NCBI GenBank assembly: GCA_964354375.1
Contig: CAYGZQ010000049.1
Span: 1-29,331, forward strand
Reading direction: 5' to 3'
Source of the DNA: CAYGZQ01 sp964354375 [NCBI: uncultured Planctomycetota bacterium]
GTDB taxonomy: Bacteria > JAJVIF01 > JAPKYR01
DNA: 29,331 nt
How positions within the stretch are numbered: position 1 is the stretch's first letter; each line of letters starts with the position of its first letter. The translations under genes were made by a program, and so were the position numbers. Shown here in pieces: positions 23,533 to 29,331 of this stretch. The notes beneath the pieces were generated by a model. It was not told the DNA's origin. It saw nothing but the letters and a program-made list of their open reading frames with translations, and did not search any database.

Positions 23533-24939
23533 ATGTATCGAGCCGGCTTGGCAATAGCCTTTATCGCGCTTCTGGCGGTTATGGGGTGCACCAGCGCCTC
23601 CGAGTCTCCGCTCACACCGTCACGCCTCGACTCGTCCCGGGTCGCCCCTCCGACCGGGCGATACCTGTGGGGCGTGTTCGACCTGGCGTTCGATCCGTCG
23701 TCCGACAATCCCGTGACCATCACTCCCCTGAGGTCGGGGGCATTCCACGCGAACATCCGGAAATTCCTTGAGGAATCCCCCTGCAACCACTGTCTGAGCG
23801 TCAGCAACGCGCAGTTGATCCCCGGCGGGTTCCGGGTGGATGTCAGCATCACCAATCCCTTCAACTACTTCTCCGGCCTGTACGGATTCGATGTCCGCGG
23901 CATTTTCTTCTTCGACGGAAATCTTGAGTTCCCCGAGCTCGGCGTGAAGGCATCCTCTTCTGTGCACGGTGGGGCCCATGTTGCGAATCCGGACGGATAC
24001 GCGACGATTTTCAACCCGACCGAGTTTCCCGGGAACACCTGTTTCAGCTACTCGAAAGGGCACTTGGTTCCGCCGAACATGCCCGATCCCACCGCGACAT
24101 TGGGCGCATTCAAGGCATTCTATTCAGACGGACAGTCGGAGGAATACGGCGGACGTCGCGCGTTCTACCCTGGAGACACGGTGACGCGGAGATACGAGAT
24201 CGCAACACCGGTGTCGGGACCGTTCCATTACGGGTACGCGATCGATTGCTCGTGGCATCCCCCGATGACAATGCCTCCCGACGGGGTGGAGGATTTTCCG
24301 CCCGCGGCCAACTGCCTCGAGCCGTTCAGGATCGATGTCGCGCAGTCGGGCAACACTCTTACTCCCCTTGACGGCTCGGTGACCCTGCAGGTCCTCGCAT
24401 ACGACCATCAGGGCGCCGACGGCATCATCGAGTGCCGGGCCGAGGCGCCGGGCCTGACCGATTCCCTTGTTTACGACAAGACCCCGGAAATAGTCAACCC
24501 CAAGGTCGCCCGGTTTGAGCTTGTCATTCCGAATACAGCGGGCGCTGCAGACCTTGCCGGCGAAGAGGTCCTGATCCAGGTTGTCCACAAAGACTCCGAT
24601 CCGAACCTCGGGATGATATCGGCATGGGCGTTCGCCGTGTTGAATGTCGGCGAGGAACCCCCGTCGCCCGTGGTCTTGTGGATCGTGCCCCATGACGGGT
24701 ATCAGGACACGGTCGTTGACGCAACGATCACCGGCACGGGCTTCCTACCCAATCCCGACGTGCAGCTCTACCAGGGGCTTGCCGTGATCCACGGGTCCGA
24801 CGTGAATGTCGTCGACTCGACCACAATCACGGCCTCGTTCGATCTGACCGCACCGCTCGGCTTCTATACCCTGTACGTGCAGAACGAGGACGGTCAGTGG
24901 GGAGAGCTCAAGGATGCCTTTGAGATCATCTCGCCCTGA
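23533..24939 (+). CDS. Lipoprotein with shared CxxC module and IPT/TIG domain
   Basis: A 468-residue predicted lipoprotein with lipobox LAVMGC, Cys19. Residues about 43-380 match the N-terminal module of the divergent SBBP gene: YLWGVFDL, PCNHC (C84, C87), GFDVRGIFFF, NPDGYATIFNPTEFP, FHYGYAIDCSW, DFPPAANCLEPFR, AYDHQG and DSDPNLGMISAW. The C-terminus (about 385-466, VLWIVPHDGYQDTVVDATITGTGF, FDLTAPLGFYTLYVQN) is an IPT/TIG-type immunoglobulin-like domain. It is probably anchored to the outer membrane. The frame opens with a TTG at 23512, but the ATG at 23533 starts the signal peptide directly; neither has a good ribosome site. A strong hairpin follows the stop. The module is not a family I can name, and a role in binding or adhesion is only inferred from the accessory domains. 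Confidence 0.8.
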   Translation: MYRAGLAIAFIALLAVMGCTSASESPLTPSRLDSSRVAPPTGRYLWGVFDLAFDPSSDNPVTITPLRSGAFHANIRKFLEESPCNHCLSVSNAQLIPGGFRVDVSITNPFNYFSGLYGFDVRGIFFFDGNLEFPELGVKASSSVHGGAHVANPDGYATIFNPTEFPGNTCFSYSKGHLVPPNMPDPTATLGAFKAFYSDGQSEEYGGRRAFYPGDTVTRRYEIATPVSGPFHYGYAIDCSWHPPMTMPPDGVEDFPPAANCLEPFRIDVAQSGNTLTPLDGSVTLQVLAYDHQGADGIIECRAEAPGLTDSLVYDKTPEIVNPKVARFELVIPNTAGAADLAGEEVLIQVVHKDSDPNLGMISAWAFAVLNVGEEPPSPVVLWIVPHDGYQDTVVDATITGTGFLPNPDVQLYQGLAVIHGSDVNVVDSTTITASFDLTAPLGFYTLYVQNEDGQWGELKDAFEIISP

Positions 24940-24942
24940 TAT

Positions 24943-24965
24943 CGATTGCGCTCATCTCGCAATCG
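24943..24965 (+). terminator. Hairpin terminator after the IPT/TIG lipoprotein
   Basis: CGATTGCG (24943-24950), a 7-nt loop and CGCAATCG (24958-24965) form a perfect 8-bp stem 3 nt after the stop codon. It is followed by TT and a run of six C, not a long T-run. Confidence 0.55.
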
Positions 24966-24982
24966 TTCCCCCCTCACAGTGC

Positions 24983-24988
24983 TATACT
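24983..24988 (+). promoter_or_regulatory. Candidate extended -10 box for the GNAT gene
   Basis: TGCTATACT gives an extended -10 (TG, one base, TATACT) about 51 nt before the ATG at 25039. The -35 region is poor, as often tolerated with extended -10 promoters. Confidence 0.4.
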
Positions 24989-25038
24989 TCCGAACGACCC
25001 GCAGGGACCTGTACCCATGAGCGAGGTGCAGATGGTTT

Positions 25039-25590
25039 ATGGCCATACGACTTGAGACTGAGAGACTGATTCTTCGCAGACCCGCGCGCGGCGACGCGGA
25101 GGCGCTTGTGAAAGCTATCGGGAGCCGTCAGATCGCCGCAACGACGCTGAACATTCCGTATCCATACACAATCGACAACGCCCACCAGTGGATCGACAAG
25201 GTGAGCGACCCCGAAACCCACATGGAAGTCGTCGACCTCAGCGTTTTCCTGAAAGATAGCGGCGAGCTTGTCGGCGGAATCGGGCTATCCGGCATCAGCA
25301 GCAGGCATCGACGCGCGGAGTTGGGCTACTGGTGCACCTTTGAGCATTGGGGGAAAGGCATCACCACTGAGGCCGCGCGACGGCTGGTGGGGTACGGATT
25401 CGTGGACCTAGGGCTCGAGCGGATCTACGCCGTCTGCTTCATCACGAATCCCGCGAGCGCCCGCGTAATGCAGAAAATCGGCATGCTTTTCGAAGGCACT
25501 GCCCGTCACGAATTCATGAAGGACGGGGAGTTCATCGACTTCCATCACTACGCGATCCTCAGGTCGGACTGGGAGAAGTCAGGGGAGTGA
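25039..25590 (+). CDS. RimJ/RimL-like GNAT N-acetyltransferase
   Basis: A 183-residue single-domain GNAT enzyme. The typical opening is IRLETERLILRRPARGDAEAL, then LVGGIGLSGIS, RRAELGYWCTFEHWGKGITTEAARRL (acetyl-CoA pyrophosphate loop HWGKGITTEA) and INPASARVMQKIGM-like text as ITNPASARVMQKIGMLFEGTA. This matches the RimJ/RimL-type group, whose members acetylate ribosomal proteins, other proteins or small amines; the substrate here is unknown. GAGGTG about 11 nt before the ATG at 25039 is a loose ribosome site. It stands alone, with a terminator before it and a convergent glycosyltransferase gene 86 nt after it. Confidence 0.85.
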   Translation: MAIRLETERLILRRPARGDAEALVKAIGSRQIAATTLNIPYPYTIDNAHQWIDKVSDPETHMEVVDLSVFLKDSGELVGGIGLSGISSRHRRAELGYWCTFEHWGKGITTEAARRLVGYGFVDLGLERIYAVCFITNPASARVMQKIGMLFEGTARHEFMKDGEFIDFHHYAILRSDWEKSGE

Positions 25591-25631
25591 TATCAGGAAC
25601 CCGAGCGTAACCGATGGCTGACGCGGTCGGA

Positions 25632-25659
25632 GACGCGCTCCCTCACGGTGGCGCTTCGG
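25632..25659 (+). repeat. REP-like repeat, divergent relative
   Basis: GACGCGCTCCCTCACGG followed by TGGCGCTTCGG resembles the unit at 1981-2054 with several changes. It lies between convergent genes. Confidence 0.4.
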
Positions 25660-25676
25660 ACCCAGGGCAAGCAAGT

Positions 25677-26957
25677 CTACTCATACTCCGGCTTCAGGAT
25701 TCCCGCGAGCGCATCGGCGTACATCCCCTTCACTGTCTCGACCAGCCGATCCAGATCGTACCGCTCAAGCACGAATCTCTGCGCGTTTTTCCCGAGCCTG
25801 AGTCTGAGGTCCCGGTCGGCAAGGAGACGCATGAGCGCTTCGGACGCGGCCCGGCTGTCTCCCGGCCCCACAAGCAGTCCTGTTTCCCCGTCCCTCACGA
25901 TTTCAGGGATTCCACCGACATCGGTGCACAGACAAGCCTTCCCCAGCGCCATGCATTCGAGAACCCCGAACGGGAGATAGTCGAAATCCGCCAGATGCAC
26001 CGCGACATCGTATGCTGCGAAAATGTCCTGAGCGTCCGTCCTCTCCCCAAGAAATCTCACGTTCCCTGACACCCCAAGCTCGTCGGCAAGCTCTTCAAGA
26101 CGTTTCTTCCACGGCTGATCGGCATCGTATCGACCCCCCAGGATTGCGCACACGAGTCTCGGGCAGGATGCGAGGACATCCGGAAGCGCCCGTATGAGCG
26201 TCTCCTGTCCTTTGTTCGGCGCGATCCTCGTTGTTGTGCCGATCAGAAGATCATCGGGCCCAAGCTTCAATTCCCGGCGAATCCCGGCGGGATCGACCTT
26301 CTCCAGCCTGAAAAGGTCGGGTGCGAGGCCCCATCCGTACACAACGCTCTTCGGCGATCTCGGGAAATATTCCTCAGCCCCGGGGATATCGGCCTTGCTC
26401 GCGAGGAGAACACCGGTGAGATTCCGGTCTGTGATTCGATTCACGCACCTGCGGAACCGCGCGGGCGTCGGCGCGACTCCCGTAAACGAGAGCAGTCTCG
26501 CGTCCACCTTCGCCAGTTTCGCGGCTCGTGCGAACGCGAAGGTCGATTGGTACTCGGTAAGGATGATGTGGATCAGGTCGGCGTCCATCTCCCGGAGGGA
26601 CTCCGCGATATCGCCGATCTCGCGGAAGGTCGTCCTGAGGGCGTTCGGCCAGTTCGCACCCGGCCAGCCGAGCTTGCGACCGTACGAAGGGCTTGCCATT
26701 ATGCTGAACTCGTGAGCGTTGAGGTTCGGAACGCCGAGGGAGTTGACCATGTCGACAAAAGGCTCCCGATCGATCCCGGGCCACCAGTAGCAGAACATCA
26801 CGTGCACAGCCTCATAGTTCGGCGCCGCTCGCCTGAGGTATTCGCACAGCAGCCTGCGCATGCCGGGATTGATGTATATCCCGAGCGCATAGACAATCGT
26901 GCGATCCTTCAGATCGGTCGCGACGATCGAATCGCGTTTCTCATCGGACTCGGTCAT
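25677..26957 (-). CDS. Glycosyltransferase family 4 (GT4)
   Basis: A 426-residue GT-B fold retaining glycosyltransferase. The C-terminal half carries the GT4 donor site: LIGTTTRIAPNKGQETLIRAL, NVRFLGERTD, FDYLPFGVLECMALGKACL (the E-x7-E region) and DVGGIPEIVRDGETGLLV. The N-terminal half (IVYALGIYINPGMRRLL, ADLIHIILTEYQ) would bind the acceptor. There is no signal or membrane helix, so it acts at the cytoplasmic face. The frame is open to 27461 but overlaps the real GT2 gene there. Two starts are plausible: ATG at 26957, used here, and ATG at 27020, two bases after the upstream stop codon, which would suit translational coupling but adds 21 unremarkable residues. It is the last gene of the glycosyltransferase operon. 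Donor and acceptor are unknown. Confidence 0.83.
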   Translation of the reverse strand: MTESDEKRDSIVATDLKDRTIVYALGIYINPGMRRLLCEYLRRAAPNYEAVHVMFCYWWPGIDREPFVDMVNSLGVPNLNAHEFSIMASPSYGRKLGWPGANWPNALRTTFREIGDIAESLREMDADLIHIILTEYQSTFAFARAAKLAKVDARLLSFTGVAPTPARFRRCVNRITDRNLTGVLLASKADIPGAEEYFPRSPKSVVYGWGLAPDLFRLEKVDPAGIRRELKLGPDDLLIGTTTRIAPNKGQETLIRALPDVLASCPRLVCAILGGRYDADQPWKKRLEELADELGVSGNVRFLGERTDAQDIFAAYDVAVHLADFDYLPFGVLECMALGKACLCTDVGGIPEIVRDGETGLLVGPGDSRAASEALMRLLADRDLRLRLGKNAQRFVLERYDLDRLVETVKGMYADALAGILKPEYE

Positions 26958-27022
26958 GTCGCAGCACGTGGTTCTTACGCTGTCAATGATACACGAAAGA
27001 ACCATGCGCAGGATGCGCATTG

Positions 27023-27829
27023 CTACACAAGGTCGCGCCAGTTCGCCCTGATCTCGCGCGCTGTTTTCAGAATCACCTTCAGCTTGCTCCCGGTCTGCTC
27101 TCCGATGATCCTCGGATAATGATGCACGCCCACCTGGACGATTTTCGCCCCCGCCTTCTTCAGCTTGATGAGCACCTCGGCGTCGATCAGCGCCCCGTCG
27201 CTTTTCAGTTGTATCTTGTCGAAGAATTTCGCCTTGTACAGCTTGAACGCGCAGTCGACATCGCGCACGTTCAGCCTGAAGAAAATCAGAAGAAACGTGT
27301 TGTAGAGCCACGCGTTCAGCTTCCGAATCCACGGGTCTTTCCGATCCACCCGGTACGCCGACACCACATCGGCTCTGTCGATCAGCGGTATCAGTTTCGC
27401 GATCTCCGCAGAATCGAACTGCCCGTCGCCGTCCGTGTAGAAGATGTACTCCTTCGAGCATGCGGAAAAACCGGTCCGCAGCGCCGCTCCGTATCCGAGG
27501 TTCCGGGGATGATGCTTCGCGACGATCTCGGGGTGTTCCTTTGCAAGCCGGTCGATGATCTCGCCGGTCTTGTCACTGCTGCCGTCGTTCACGATTATCA
27601 GCTCGATATCGTCGGTGACCATTCTGAGCTTGGCCAGCACATCCTCCGCCACCCATCTGATATTGGGCTCCTCGTTGTAGGCAGGCATGAACGCCGACAG
27701 CGACGGAAGCTTCCTTCCCGTGTACTCCTTCGGAGGCGGTGGAAGCGGACTGCCCTTGATTACGAGTGTTTCCTGGAATCCGGTTTCCGGGGGCTGTTCT
27801 GCGGGCGCTGTCCGGTCATCTGACAACAT
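27023..27829 (-). CDS. Glycosyltransferase family 2, DPM1-like (second in operon)
   Basis: A 268-residue GT2 enzyme. After a Pro-rich start of about 40 residues come SAFMPAYNEEPNI, LIIVNDGSSDKTGE, NLGYGAALRTGF, YTDGDGQFD (DxD-type metal site) and the later NVRDVDCAFKLYK typical of polyprenyl-phosphate sugar transferases. A single weak hydrophobic stretch (WLYNTFLLIFF) is usual in this group, and no C-terminal membrane pair is present. It probably transfers a sugar from a nucleotide donor to a lipid carrier or glycan. It begins 29 nt after the small lipoprotein gene and ends just before the GT4 gene. It is related to, but clearly not a copy of, the other GT2 in this operon. Confidence 0.85.
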   Translation of the reverse strand: MLSDDRTAPAEQPPETGFQETLVIKGSPLPPPPKEYTGRKLPSLSAFMPAYNEEPNIRWVAEDVLAKLRMVTDDIELIIVNDGSSDKTGEIIDRLAKEHPEIVAKHHPRNLGYGAALRTGFSACSKEYIFYTDGDGQFDSAEIAKLIPLIDRADVVSAYRVDRKDPWIRKLNAWLYNTFLLIFFRLNVRDVDCAFKLYKAKFFDKIQLKSDGALIDAEVLIKLKKAGAKIVQVGVHHYPRIIGEQTGSKLKVILKTAREIRANWRDLV

Positions 27830-27858
27830 GGGGCTGATTCGGGGCGACCGGCATTCGC

Positions 27859-28215
27859 CTAGTAGCCCTCAGGAAGCTTGAGAAGCACGACGGTAGTCTG
27901 GTTCTCGGCGACATAGATCTGGGTCGGCCAGGTGTAGAACGGACCATCGACCTTCGTCCCGATTTGCACCGTGTAGTTCCCGCCCCTGACCGTGATCCCG
28001 AACTTGCCGTCAAGATCGCCGATAATCTGCTGATCCGGCATGGTGGGCGTTTTCAGAGTGCGGCCGATAATGAGCTGCGGCCTTTGAATCGGCTCGCCCG
28101 AGCTCTCGCGCACGACAACTCCGATAAGGTTCCCGTCCGCAAGTCCCGCATTGCACGCGACCGCCCCGAGCACCATCAGGGTCAGAATCAGGACAAACAG
28201 CAGTCTCTTGATCAT
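27859..28215 (-). CDS. Small lipoprotein with carboxypeptidase regulatory-like domain
   Basis: A 118-residue predicted lipoprotein. The signal peptide MIKRLLFVLILTLMVLGAVAC gives lipidation at Cys21. The mature part (GNLIGVVVRESSGEPIQRPQ, DLDGKFGITVRGGNYTVQ, TTVVLLKLPEGY) has the beta-sandwich pattern of the CarboxypepD_reg/PEGA-like group. Such domains support surface attachment or protein contact. GGAGGAAGGGG just upstream of the ATG at 28215 is a strong ribosome site; the frame extension to 28248 is not needed. It lies between two GT2 genes in one operon, an unexpected place for an envelope lipoprotein, so it may connect sugar assembly with export. That link is inference. Confidence 0.75.
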   Translation of the reverse strand: MIKRLLFVLILTLMVLGAVACNAGLADGNLIGVVVRESSGEPIQRPQLIIGRTLKTPTMPDQQIIGDLDGKFGITVRGGNYTVQIGTKVDGPFYTWPTQIYVAENQTTVVLLKLPEGY

Positions 28216-28266
28216 CGCGATCCCCTTCCTCCCTGCACACGTTCTCATTGGTCGGATTACGCCGGA

Positions 28267-29001
28267 TCAACGCTTGAAACGATACTTCAAAAGCGTCCAG
28301 ATAGCCACTATCCCGTCCCACCACGTGATCTTCTTCCCCTCAAGACTCGTCCTGCCCCTGTAGTTTATCGGCACCTCAACCAGACGGAATTTTCTCTTCA
28401 GGACCTTGCTCGTAACCTCCGGGCAGAACTCGAACCGCTGGCACGTGAGCTCGATTGAGCTGATGACATCGCGTCGGAACGCTTTATAGGCAGTCGCCTC
28501 ATCGGTGATGTGCTTGCCGTACAGGATTGTCGCCAGGAGGGCAAGAATCCGGTTCGCGACCAGATTGGTGAACGCCATTCCCTCCGGCCTCGTCTTCCCC
28601 AGGAACCTCGAACCGTACACGACATCCGCCTCGCCCTTCAGAATCGGTTCCAGGATTTTCGGATAGTCCTCCGGATCGTACTCCAGGTCGGCGTCCTGGA
28701 TGATGACAATGTCGCCCGTCGCGTACTTGAGCCCGATACGTATCGCGAACCCCTTCCCCGAATTCAGCATCGAGAAGTGCACCTTGATGATATCCGATCC
28801 CTTCCGCTTCTCCTTGAGCTCCTCCAGCGCCGCCATGGTGCCGTCCACCGAGCCGTCGTCGACAACTATGATCTCCTTCTCGAGACCGACGTCCACCGAC
28901 GCGACACGGTCGATCACGCCGGTGATGTTCTCCACCTCGTTGTAGCAGGGGATGATTACCGAGAGTCTCCGTATTTCCCCGGGTGCGACAGTCATCGGCA
29001 T
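28267..29001 (-). CDS. Glycosyltransferase family 2, DPM1-like (first in operon)
   Basis: A 244-residue GT2 enzyme of the dolichyl/polyprenyl-phosphate sugar transferase type. It has LSVIIPCYNEVENI, EIIVVDDGSVDGT, NSGKGFAIRIGL, IVIIQDADLEYDPEDYP (catalytic metal-site DAD) and VVYGSRF, then the HITDEATAYKAFRRDV and FEFCPEVTSKVLK segments and VPINYRGRTSLEGKKI, which are classic for this subgroup. There is no C-terminal transmembrane domain. It acts at the inner face of the cytoplasmic membrane, probably loading a sugar onto a polyprenyl phosphate. The start is ATG 29001 or ATG 28995, with no ribosome site strong enough to decide. It is the first gene of the minus-strand operon, 51 nt ahead of the lipoprotein gene, and begins next to the repeat array at the window edge. 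Confidence 0.87.
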   Translation of the reverse strand: MPMTVAPGEIRRLSVIIPCYNEVENITGVIDRVASVDVGLEKEIIVVDDGSVDGTMAALEELKEKRKGSDIIKVHFSMLNSGKGFAIRIGLKYATGDIVIIQDADLEYDPEDYPKILEPILKGEADVVYGSRFLGKTRPEGMAFTNLVANRILALLATILYGKHITDEATAYKAFRRDVISSIELTCQRFEFCPEVTSKVLKRKFRLVEVPINYRGRTSLEGKKITWWDGIVAIWTLLKYRFKR

Positions 29002-29030
29002 CGAACCATCGTTAATTCTAACAGTACACT

Positions 29031-29134
29031 CCGGTAGCAGCTACTTTTCGAAGATTCCGTCAAGAGATCCCCGGTAGCAGCTGCTTTTCGAAGATTCCGT
29101 CAAGAGATCCCCGGTAGCAGCTACTTTTCGAAGA
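29031..29134 (+). repeat. 40-nt tandem repeat, 2.6 copies
   Basis: Units start at 29031, 29071 and 29111. Each begins CCGGTAGCAGCT(A/G)CTTTTCG and continues AAGATTCCGTCAAGAGATCC. Copies 1 and 2 differ at one base; copy 3 stops after 24 nt. The 40-nt period is not a multiple of three, so it is not coding. No spacers separate the units, so it is not CRISPR. It lies upstream of the glycosyltransferase operon. Confidence 0.9.
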
Positions 29135-29140
29135 CGAAAA

Positions 29141-29331
29141 GGTAGCAGCTACCGGAAGGCTACCTTATCCCGCATTCCGGTAGCTGCTACCCTTGCCGCG
29201 AGCGAAGCGAGCGGCATGGTAGCTGCTACCGGGTCCGGGCTTACCTTATCCCGACGGCCTTCATCGTGTCCGCCAGGCATTCCGGTAGCTGCTACCCTTG
29301 CCGCGAGCGAAGCGAGCGGCATGGTAGCTGC
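29141..29331. repeat. GGTAGC(A/T)GCTACC palindrome cluster and 105-nt direct repeat, cut by window end
   Basis: GGTAGCAGCTACC is at 29141-29153, and GGTAGCTGCTACC is at 29179-29191, 29218-29230, 29283-29295 and, truncated, 29323-29331. Two copies flank each TTGCCGCGAGCGAAGCGAGC element, which is itself self-complementary (TGCCGC / GCGGCA). The whole block from 29172 recurs from 29277, a spacing of 105 nt. TACCTTATCCCG also occurs twice (29161 and 29242). I see no gene here. Confidence 0.85.

Noticed and set aside
26958-27461. N-terminal extension of the GT4 frame by up to 168 codons
   Set aside because: It overlaps the GT2 gene in another frame and gives Arg/Glu-rich nonsense; the conserved GT4 sequence begins after 26957.
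29031-29331. CRISPR array
   Set aside because: Units are contiguous or nested palindromes without unique spacers, and no cas genes are present.

Overview
The window reads as a contig piece from an uncultured, GC-rich (near 58-60% by eye), probably diderm bacterium. kdsD, a step of Kdo/LPS synthesis, and five proteins with lipobox signal peptides support a Gram-negative type envelope. The surface protein families (subtilisin-like lipoproteins, SBBP propellers, IPT/TIG tails) and the many dispersed palindromic repeats resemble candidate-phylum genomes known mostly from metagenomes. I cannot name the phylum from sequence alone. No rRNA, tRNA, transposase or CRISPR array was seen.

Layout. 1-2050: a ferritin-like diiron protein, then an orphan HsdR-N/DUF4268 nuclease-like gene bracketed by inverted copies of a short dispersed repeat. 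2053-9468: two very large tandem paralogous subtilisin-like lipoproteins on the minus strand. 9809-11992: a two-gene, lower-GC restriction-modification-like cassette on the plus strand. 12211-14821: kdsD, pyrF and an unknown single-pass membrane protein on the minus strand. 14985-16073: a DUF362 protein. 16093-18596: an unknown DWSA-motif protein and a HigB/HigA-type toxin-antitoxin pair whose antitoxin carries an ImmA/IrrE peptidase domain. 18640-20457: a double-GNAT protein and a WbqC-family protein. 20548-24939: two divergent lipoproteins that share a roughly 320-residue N-terminal module with a conserved CxxC but end differently, one in a seven-repeat SBBP propeller and the other in an IPT/TIG domain. 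25039-25590: a RimJ-like acetyltransferase. 25677-29001: a minus-strand operon of two GT2 glycosyltransferases, a small lipoprotein and a GT4 glycosyltransferase. 29031 to the window end: a dense noncoding repeat array built around GGTAGC(A/T)GCTACC.

How the genes fit together. Three themes recur. The first is cell-surface and secreted lipoproteins (five genes). The second is glycan or envelope building (kdsD, WbqC, double GNAT, GT2/GT2/GT4). The third is defence-type or selfish modules (HsdR-N/DUF4268, R-M pair, HigBA-ImmA). Intergenic DNA is unusually full of repeats from at least five families, several of which touch gene ends: one family supplies a stop codon and another the C-terminal codons of a neighbouring gene. 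The strongest candidates for something undescribed are the shared CxxC lipoprotein module and the repeat array at the right edge.
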